A DNA stretch of 5,090 nt from NCBI GenBank assembly GCA_947306185.1, contig CAMZFU010000050.1, positions 1 through 5,090 of the forward strand, written 5' to 3'. This DNA is from an uncultured Pseudomonadota bacterium. Lineage in GTDB: Bacteria > Pseudomonadota > Alphaproteobacteria > Rs-D84. Below, piece by piece: positions 1 to 4,219 of this stretch (position 1 is the first letter of the stretch; each line of letters begins with the position of its first letter). The position numbers and the translations under genes were made by a program. The notes beneath the pieces are model-generated. The model had not been told where the DNA came from, ran no database searches, and saw only the letters and a program-made list of their open reading frames with translations.

Positions 1-594
1 CGTCAAAAAGTTGTTGCCAAAGCATCGGTGGTGGATGAAGAGAACGTCGTATCCGTTGTTTCCCCAGAACCAATAATCGAGGGACACGTTGCGGCGCCAA
101 CTGTTGAAGAAACAGTTGTGCCTGTTGTCACAGAAATCTCCGATGCATCAAGAGTGGACAGAGAACTTGCGCCTGCTGTTGACCCAGAAGAAATCACGAC
201 GCCAATAGCCAAAGAAACAATTGTGCCTGTTGCCGCGGTTGAAGAAAACAAGACACATAAAACAGAAGAAAAACCTGTACATGCGGCATTAGGGCCCCAG
301 GGACAGCAACCTTTGGCATCTGTTCCGGCATTCGGTATGGCTGATGTAAAGGCGGTTGTAAGTTATTTGGAACATTTGATGGGGCTAATAGAACTGGCCA
401 CCAAGGATTATCAGACCGCAGAAATAGAATATCAAAGAGCCAAACAAGAATTCGACAGAATAGACAATCGGTTAAATGAACTAAATAAAAGTTTTGGTGA
501 TATCAAAGACGCATTGGTAAGGGTTGAAAAAGCGGAAACGCATCTTGCAAATGTGTTAGAACAATATCTGCCCCAACAGAATATTGTGCATTAG
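1..594 (+). CDS. Unrecognised acidic repeat / coiled-coil protein, 5' end missing
   Basis: The reading frame is open to the left edge and ends at TAG 592-594, giving 197 visible residues. A GTG at 28 could start it, but codons upstream are also open and no Shine-Dalgarno site precedes that GTG, so I treat the gene as truncated by the window. Residues about 10-90 are low in complexity, rich in Val, Pro, Glu, Ala and Thr, and probably disordered. They include a degenerate repeat (ETVVPVV, then ETIVPVA 35 residues later). After a Gln/Pro/Gly linker near residues 95-110, residues about 113-190 are strongly helical with heptad-like spacing (for example EIEYQRAKQEFDRIDNRLNEL), which suggests a coiled coil. 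No transmembrane segment or enzyme motif is visible. It lies upstream of a strong terminator, so it is probably the last gene of its transcript. Candidate roles such as scaffold or envelope-associated protein are guesses; I do not recognise the family. Confidence 0.75.
   Translation, partial: RQKVVAKASVVDEENVVSVVSPEPIIEGHVAAPTVEETVVPVVTEISDASRVDRELAPAVDPEEITTPIAKETIVPVAAVEENKTHKTEEKPVHAALGPQGQQPLASVPAFGMADVKAVVSYLEHLMGLIELATKDYQTAEIEYQRAKQEFDRIDNRLNELNKSFGDIKDALVRVEKAETHLANVLEQYLPQQNIVH
94..234 (+). repeat. Degenerate in-frame 36-base repeat inside the first gene
   Basis: Bases 94-129 and 199-234 match at 28 of 36 positions when aligned by hand. They lie exactly 105 bases (35 codons) apart, so the reading frame is kept. 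Each copy encodes a unit of the form (A/T)P-x-x-(E/K)ET(V/I)VPV(V/A). Most mismatches in the second half are transitions. The spacing suggests an old duplication in the disordered Val/Pro/Glu region. More copies may lie upstream of the window. Confidence 0.6.
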
Positions 595-601
595 TATAAA
601 G

Positions 602-629
602 CAAAACCGCCCAAATGGGCGGTTGTTTT
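602..629. terminator. Bidirectional intrinsic terminator between convergent genes
   Basis: A perfect 8-bp stem pairs 605-612 (AACCGCCC) with 617-624 (GGGCGGTT) around the four-base loop AAAT. On the plus strand it is followed by TTGTTTT. On the minus strand the complement of 603-606 gives TTTT, followed shortly by another TTT. It starts about ten bases after the stop of the first gene. On the minus strand it begins directly after the tcdA stop codon (630-628), so one hairpin probably serves both converging transcripts. Confidence 0.85.
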
Positions 630-1305
630 ATGCGATTATTTTCTGAATAGCATAATTTGCCATAAATAATCCAAATGTCCCGGTTACGGTAATTATGGAT
701 CCAAAATTTTTATCGGGGGCAATTTCGCCGGCTGGAACTTCGGTTGAAAACACGACCGGAAAATCGGGCAGGCGTTCTTCGCGTACAATTTTGCGAATGC
801 GTGCCGCCAACGGACAGGCAAATGTTTTTGATATTTTATCTATTTTGATTTTTGTTGGATCGGTTTTACGTGCCGCGCCCATCGAAGATATAAATGGTAC
901 ATTATTTTTATTGCACCAATGGTAAAGTGCAATTTTTGATGGCACGGTATCAATGGCATCGATTACAAAATCTGGGACTTGGGGCAGGGTACTATTTTCA
1001 TCAAAGAACATATCCAATGCGGTAACATTTATATTTGGATTTATGTCGGCAATTCGTTCCTGGACAACGTCTGCTTTCTTGCGATTCAATGTGGAATATG
1101 TCGCTATAATCTGGCGATTTATATTGGATTCTTCGACGGTATCAAAATCGATTACAATTATGTTCCCGATACCGGTTCGTGCCAATGCTTCGATGGCAAA
1201 AGACCCAACGGCGCCACAACCAACAACCATTACAGTTGCAGTTTGTAATTTTTCAATTTTCTTATCGCCAAATAACATGCGACACCTAGTCAATTGGTCG
1301 GACAT
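628..1305 (-). CDS. tcdA: tRNA threonylcarbamoyladenosine dehydratase (TcdA/CsdL)
   Basis: This is a ThiF/E1-like adenylating enzyme of 225 residues. The TcdA family uses ATP to cyclise t6A37 to ct6A37 in ANN-decoding tRNAs in the cytoplasm. The start region has the family pattern (R9-MLFG). A Rossmann nucleotide loop G29-C-G-A-V-G34 is followed by acidic D53 after a beta strand (IVIDFD). Then come the E1-type NRQ (63-65), DAID (116-119) with K124, and the TcdA-typical FISSMGAARKTDPTKI (138-153) and ISKT (158-161). It is shorter than E. coli TcdA (about 268), mainly at the C-terminus. The ATG at 1305 is supported by AAAAGG at 1320-1315 on the minus strand, lying inside the end of tatD. The two genes overlap by 20 bases, so translational coupling is likely. 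No csdA or csdE sulfur-relay partner is in view. The family call is secure; reaction specificity is inferred from homology. Confidence 0.92.
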   Translation of the reverse strand: MSDQLTRCRMLFGDKKIEKLQTATVMVVGCGAVGSFAIEALARTGIGNIIVIDFDTVEESNINRQIIATYSTLNRKKADVVQERIADINPNINVTALDMFFDENSTLPQVPDFVIDAIDTVPSKIALYHWCNKNNVPFISSMGAARKTDPTKIKIDKISKTFACPLAARIRKIVREERLPDFPVVFSTEVPAGEIAPDKNFGSIITVTGTFGLFMANYAIQKIIA

Positions 1306-1993
1306 AACTTGTAACCTTTTGGAAATTTTGATATATGTGTTCTGTGATTATATCAATTTCTTGCCCCAATATATTTGCAATAGCGTTGGTCGCCATTTCT
1401 ATAGATTCCATCTCGCTTTCGGTATCATATGCGTCACTTTCAACCAGTAATCGTGATATCGGGGTTTCGATGATGCGTGCGGTGGTTTTGGCATCTTGGG
1501 GGACAGAATAGGAAAAATATAGGTTGTATTGATTAGCCAATTGTTGAATTATGCTTGGATTACCATTGAAAGAATGAGCAACAATAATCGGGGGCATAGA
1601 TTTATTTAACATCTTGAATATATGTAATATTTTATCCCATGCGCCAACGCAGTGCAAATGTACGGGGCGATTTAGTTCGAACGCAATTTTCAATTGGGCT
1701 ATAAAGATTTCTTCTTGGTTTATGATATTGTCGTGATATTTATCAATACCAATTTCCCCCACCATCAATAGTGGATTTTGTTTGAGGCGATTATATAAAT
1801 CTGATTGCCAATCTGGGGTTGCGCTTGCTATGTGCCATGGGTGTATTCCAATACAAGCGAATTGTTTATCGTCTGATACAGTGCTAATTTTATCCCATTC
1901 AGATTGTTTTGTCGCGTTGCGTATCTGGCCTGCCAACATATCCGGGCAGGGTGCATCCGTTATTATATGACAATGGGCATCCGTGTAATTCAT
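1286..1993 (-). CDS. tatD: TatD-family metal-dependent hydrolase / DNase
   Basis: This is a TIM-barrel metallohydrolase of 235 residues, a usual length for TatD proteins. Family members are 3'-5' exonucleases or other phosphodiesterases acting in the cytoplasm; the true substrate here is unknown. Expected metal ligands are all visible: H7-x-H9 in DAHCH, E80 in VGEIGID, H114 in PVHLHC, H140 in IVAHSFNG and D187 in VESDA. The conserved IGIHPWH follows at 49-54. I choose the ATG at 1993 because DAHCH should sit close to the N-terminus. An in-frame TTG at 2035 would add 14 residues but lies upstream of the predicted promoter. No Shine-Dalgarno site precedes 1993, which fits a near-leaderless mRNA. 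The 3' end overlaps tcdA by 20 bases, forming an operon. It is probably a YcfH/YjjV-like paralogue; which one cannot be decided here, so the symbol is a family-level label. Confidence 0.88.
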   Translation of the reverse strand: MNYTDAHCHIITDAPCPDMLAGQIRNATKQSEWDKISTVSDDKQFACIGIHPWHIASATPDWQSDLYNRLKQNPLLMVGEIGIDKYHDNIINQEEIFIAQLKIAFELNRPVHLHCVGAWDKILHIFKMLNKSMPPIIVAHSFNGNPSIIQQLANQYNLYFSYSVPQDAKTTARIIETPISRLLVESDAYDTESEMESIEMATNAIANILGQEIDIITEHIYQNFQKVTSYVRPID

Positions 1994-2003
1994 TGTTCTT
2001 GTA

Positions 2004-2032
2004 ACTATAGTGATGATTTTTTTATCTTGCAA
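2004..2032 (-). promoter_or_regulatory. Minus-strand promoter for tatD-tcdA
   Basis: Read on the minus strand, a -35 box TTGCAA (2032-2027) is followed by a 17-base spacer and a -10 box TATAGT (2009-2004). This gives 4/6 and 5/6 matches to the sigma-70 consensus. Only ten bases separate the -10 box from the tatD ATG at 1993, so +1 falls near 1997 and the 5' leader would be about four bases. The absence of a Shine-Dalgarno site before the ATG agrees with that. Confidence 0.55.
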
Positions 2033-2056
2033 CAAAGTTTTTTATGTGCATTTATT
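2027..2056 (+). promoter_or_regulatory. Possible weak promoter for the DUF308 gene
   Basis: The TTGCAA at 2027-2032 is its own reverse complement, so it could also act as a plus-strand -35 box. An 18-base spacer leads to TTTATT (2051-2056), 4/6 of a -10 box. It would give a leader of roughly 45-50 bases carrying the AAAGGA site. A later candidate, TTGCAT (2061-2066), has its -10 too close to the ribosome binding site to be attractive. I have little confidence in either. Confidence 0.25.
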
Positions 2057-2110
2057 CGTGTTGCATTAAAACACAAAAAGTGTCAGAATATATTCGAAAG
2101 GATTTATACT

Positions 2111-2725
2111 ATGGCAAATAAAGCAAAACTTAATTGCAGTGAACGTGTCCGAAAATTTGGCAATCTGATAAATAAAATCTATCATAATACTGCGCCGTTG
2201 TTGTTAATCGAAGCATTGGTTTTTGGTCTGGTCGCAATTTTGATGATGTTGAATCCTGTTGAAATAGTAAATACGATGGCCTTTGTCGTTGGGGCGGGGT
2301 TGATAGTATTTGGTTTATATCGCCTTAGTATGGTGTTTGTATCGAACCTTGGGTTCAGTGTTGGTACATTTGATGTGTTTTTCGGTCTTGTCACCATGAT
2401 TTTGGGAATCGTATTTTGCATATATCCGCGTGGGGCGGCATTGGGAATTATATACGTGTTTATAATAATGTTCTTGTTAAACGCGTTTAGGATGTTGTTC
2501 TTTGCAATAAATATGGCGCGCGTCGGTTTTGAACATTATATATTAGATCTGATTGTGGCGATTGTTATGGTTTGTCTGTCATTGGTATTACTGTTTTTAC
2601 CGAACTTGGCAATTGGGGTATTGGTTTGGTTTGTTGCGATATACTTGTTGTTGTACGCGGCGGCAGACATCTATATGTTTCTAAAACTATTTCGGTTGCG
2701 TCGCGCGGTACGTGGGTTAAAGTAA
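2111..2725 (+). CDS. HdeD / DUF308-family integral membrane protein
   Basis: The product has 204 residues and is predicted to lie in the inner membrane. A basic, charged N-terminus (1-27) is followed by six hydrophobic segments at about 29-48, 52-77, 84-104, 109-133, 143-163 and 167-191, and then by a strongly basic tail (K192 to K204, rich in Arg). The segments form three related hairpins, each with a turn containing a proline (P49, P106, P164) after a glycine- or leucine-rich helix. This is the hallmark of the DUF308 repeat in HdeD-like proteins. HdeD is linked to acid resistance in E. coli, but most family members have no known function, and I assign none. The ATG at 2111 is set by AAAGGA at 2097-2102, eight bases upstream; longer in-frame starts would run through the divergent promoter region. 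No partner gene is evident. Confidence 0.78.
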   Translation: MANKAKLNCSERVRKFGNLINKIYHNTAPLLLIEALVFGLVAILMMLNPVEIVNTMAFVVGAGLIVFGLYRLSMVFVSNLGFSVGTFDVFFGLVTMILGIVFCIYPRGAALGIIYVFIIMFLLNAFRMLFFAINMARVGFEHYILDLIVAIVMVCLSLVLLFLPNLAIGVLVWFVAIYLLLYAAADIYMFLKLFRLRRAVRGLK

Positions 2726-2743
2726 TCAAAATCAAAAAAATAA

Positions 2744-2772
2744 TTGAAAATACAAACTGTTTTGTATATAAT
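2744..2772 (+). promoter_or_regulatory. Near-consensus sigma-70 promoter upstream of hisS
   Basis: The -35 box TTGAAA (2744-2749) is 5/6 consensus, the spacer is exactly 17 bases, and the -10 box TATAAT (2767-2772) is 6/6. An A-rich stretch at about 2727-2743, including a run of seven A residues, could act as an UP element. With the last T of the -10 box at -7, +1 falls at 2779, an A that also opens an ATG. This is the best-looking promoter in the window. Its transcript would carry a leader of about 144 bases before hisS. Confidence 0.75.
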
Positions 2773-2803
2773 GTGGCCATGGTTATGATGAAACAGATTT
2801 TTT
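2757..2803 (+). terminator. Possible terminator of the DUF308 gene, overlapping the hisS promoter
   Basis: CTGTTTTGT (2757-2765) can pair with 2788-2796 (ATGAAACAG) in nine pairs, two of them G-U. ATAAT-type pairs then form between 2768-2772 and 2782-2786, leaving a loop at 2773-2781. An A and six T residues (2798-2803) follow directly. The stem is AT-rich and only moderately stable. RNA arriving from the upstream gene could form it. RNA started at about 2779 lacks the 5' arm and could not. Confidence 0.4.
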
Positions 2804-2841
2804 ATGTCTTTCATCACGCCCACGCGGGCGTATGTTTCTAG
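2779..2841 (+). CDS. Putative leaderless histidine leader peptide upstream of hisS
   Basis: A 20-codon ORF begins at the base predicted as +1 of the strong promoter and ends at TAG 2839-2841. Its middle reads FHHAHAG, with His at residues 12, 13 and 15 (codons at 2812, 2815 and 2821). It lies 81 bases before the start of a histidyl-tRNA synthetase gene. Known leader peptides such as hisL, pheM and trpL are similarly short and enriched for the amino acid of the downstream operon. The trpL ORF of Sinorhizobium is also described as starting at the transcript's 5' end. There is no Shine-Dalgarno site, so leaderless initiation would be required. Against the idea: only three His codons are present, and I find no clear terminator/antiterminator switch after it. 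Chance remains possible. Confidence 0.45.
   Translation: MVMMKQIFYVFHHAHAGVCF
2786..2831 (+). other. Two adjacent hairpins in the hisS leader, spanning the His codons
   Basis: Hairpin A pairs TGATGAAA (2786-2793) with TTTCATCA (2809-2816), eight bp around a 15-base loop. Hairpin B pairs ACGCCC (2816-2821) with GGGCGT (2826-2831) around ACGC and is GC-rich. The 3' arm of A contains two His codons and the 5' arm of B contains the third, so a ribosome paused there would keep both from forming. B is followed by ATGTTTCT, a poor U-tract, so its ability to terminate is doubtful. A second TTTCAT at 2852-2857 could compete for the 5' arm of A. Confidence 0.4.
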
Positions 2842-2858
2842 CTGTCTATAATTTCATA

Positions 2859-2888
2859 TTGATGTGTTGTATCACGTTGTGATATACG
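2859..2888 (+). promoter_or_regulatory. Dyad and possible second hisS promoter
   Basis: TATCAC-GTT-GTGATA (2870-2884) is a perfect inverted repeat with a three-base centre, and flanking bases extend the RNA stem to about 2868-2886. It could be a protein operator or an RNA hairpin; no U-tract follows, so it is not a terminator. It overlaps a weak promoter candidate: TTGATG (2859-2864), an 18-base spacer and an extended -10 TGaTATACG (2880-2888). That would start RNA near 2895, with a short leader for hisS. Confidence 0.3.
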
Positions 2889-2910
2889 GGTTAAACGGTT
2901 AAAATAAAAT

Positions 2911-2916
2911 AGGAAG
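2911..2916 (+). promoter_or_regulatory. Ribosome binding site of hisS
   Basis: AGGAAG lies six bases before the hisS ATG at 2923, in an unstructured A-rich stretch. Three GTTAAA words surround it (2890-2895, 2898-2903 and 2916-2921). I see no complementary CTTCCT upstream that could mask the site. Confidence 0.75.
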
Positions 2917-2922
2917 TTAAAA

Positions 2923-4218
2923 ATGGATCTAAAACCAACAAAACCTTTATCAGGATTTATAGAATTATTGCCGGCGCAGCAGCGTTGTTTTGACGAGTGT
3001 GCGCGCCGTATGCAGAATGTTTTGCGGACCTGTGGCTATTCGCGTCTTGATTTGCCGGCAATTGAACGGGCCGAGGTTTTAACAGACAAAGATAATTGGG
3101 ATGAAATTGAAACACAAATCTTTCTGTTCCAAAAAGGCGATACCAAGATGGGGTTGCGCTATGATGGGACGGTCGGTTTGTCGCGTTTTGTCGCAGGACA
3201 TATGAACGATTTGACATTTCCATTTTACACATATCAATTTGCGCGCAATTATCGCGGCGAAAGACCCCAGCGTGGTCGCTATCGCGAATTTTGGCAATTG
3301 GATATAGATATTCTGGGAATTCAGAATTTGTCGTTGAATTACGATGCAGAAATTGTATCAACGCTTGTCCGGGTTTATGAATCTGTTGCGGATATCGTCG
3401 GGTCGGTAAAAGTAAAAATTGGAAATCGTCGTTTCTGGAACGCTATGTTTGCATACTTGAATTTGAACGAAGCTCAGGCGCGTGATGCATTTGTGCTAAT
3501 TGATAAACGCGACAAGATTTCTGACTTCGTGGATGGTTTAATTGAAACTGTTGGCGAGAATGCTGCGAAAGAAATAAATTCTGTGTTTACAAATGGTTAT
3601 CGTTCATTTATGGGTAAAAGTGCGGAATTGGATGCCGCGATATCAGAAATGGACAAATTTATGTCATTGCTGGATGCAATGGGGGTAAAAAACGCAGAAA
3701 TAGATGTTTCCATTATGCGTGGTCATTCATATTATACGGGAATTGTGTTTGAATTCTTTTCCATAGATTATCCAGAACTGCCCGCAGTGGGTGGGGGCGG
3801 TCGCTATGAAAATCTGGCATCAAAGTTTTCAAAGACCAAAATTGTTGGTGTTGGGGCTTCAATAGGGGTGTCGCGTTTATTGGTCGCGTTAATGGAAATG
3901 GGCAAAATAGATTTAAGCAAATGGGAAAAATCTATTGATGTTACGGTGCTTGTAATGGGTGATGACAATTTGCCGTATGCGATGTCTGTTTTGAACACTT
4001 TAAGAGAAGAAAAAATACCATCTTTAGCGTATTTAGATACCGATAAAAAGTTCAAAAGTCAGATTGAATATTCTGATAAAATTATGGCTAAATACAGTAT
4101 GATAATTGGCGAAGATGAAGCAAAAAATAAGGTTGTGGCCGTAAAAGATATGAAGACCGGTCAACAACAAACTTTGCCGCTTGGTGATGCAATAAAATTG
4201 GTGCGGGGGAACGTGTAA
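2923..4218 (+). CDS. hisS: Histidyl-tRNA synthetase
   Basis: This class II aminoacyl-tRNA synthetase charges tRNA-His with histidine in the cytoplasm. Its 431 residues match the usual length of about 420-430. Visible in order: an N-terminal PLSGFIELLP (8-17); the ATP-proximal RYDGTVGLSRFV (79-90); motif 2 in RNYRGERPQRGRYREFWQ (108-125); the insertion domain (about 170-255); the histidine-binding motif RGHSYYTG (266-273, where many relatives have RGLDYYTG); GGGGRYENL (290-298); motif 3 VGVGASIGVSRLL (308-320); and an alpha/beta anticodon-binding domain from about 336 to the end. The ATG at 2923 is fixed by AGGAAG. Motif 2 is of the common RGERPQ-GRYREF kind, not the divergent form I recall for many alphaproteobacteria whose tRNA-His lacks G-1. 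It is followed one base later by prfA. A leader with His codons precedes it and may regulate it. Confidence 0.96.
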   Translation: MDLKPTKPLSGFIELLPAQQRCFDECARRMQNVLRTCGYSRLDLPAIERAEVLTDKDNWDEIETQIFLFQKGDTKMGLRYDGTVGLSRFVAGHMNDLTFPFYTYQFARNYRGERPQRGRYREFWQLDIDILGIQNLSLNYDAEIVSTLVRVYESVADIVGSVKVKIGNRRFWNAMFAYLNLNEAQARDAFVLIDKRDKISDFVDGLIETVGENAAKEINSVFTNGYRSFMGKSAELDAAISEMDKFMSLLDAMGVKNAEIDVSIMRGHSYYTGIVFEFFSIDYPELPAVGGGGRYENLASKFSKTKIVGVGASIGVSRLLVALMEMGKIDLSKWEKSIDVTVLVMGDDNLPYAMSVLNTLREEKIPSLAYLDTDKKFKSQIEYSDKIMAKYSMIIGEDEAKNKVVAVKDMKTGQQQTLPLGDAIKLVRGNV

Positions 4219-4219
4219 A

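Noticed and set aside
3..251. Minus-strand ORF of 82 codons rich in Ser and Thr
   Set aside because: It is the complement of the Val/Glu-rich repeat region of the first gene; the composition is a shadow of that repeat.
953..1450. Plus-strand ORF of 165 codons across tcdA and the end of tatD
   Set aside because: It is antisense to two genes with clear family motifs, has no ribosome site and shows no recognisable domain.
1994..2035. Longer TatD start at a TTG (14 extra residues)
   Set aside because: It lies at or upstream of the predicted -35 box, TTG is a poor start, and TatD proteins begin close to the HxH motif.
1904..2110. N-terminal extension of the DUF308 protein
   Set aside because: It would run antisense through tatD and the divergent promoter; a good AAAGGA site fixes the ATG at 2111.
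2572..2778. Longer version of the His-rich leader ORF reaching back into the DUF308 gene
   Set aside because: The upstream part is out of frame with the DUF308 gene, overlaps its helices and lies upstream of the promoter start; only the part from 2779 has support.
2847..2852. Second TATAAT in the hisS leader as a promoter
   Set aside because: No acceptable -35 box lies 15-19 bases upstream (the sequence there is GC-rich hairpin).
2726..2922. T-box riboswitch upstream of hisS
   Set aside because: I see no T-box consensus, no specifier-loop architecture and no terminator with a strong U-tract; T-boxes are also largely a Gram-positive feature.
594..4218. Absence of TGA stops (all complete genes end in TAA or TAG) as a sign of UGA recoding
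   Set aside because: Only a handful of stops are visible, tryptophan is encoded by TGG, and no frame contains TGA needing reassignment; the sample is too small.
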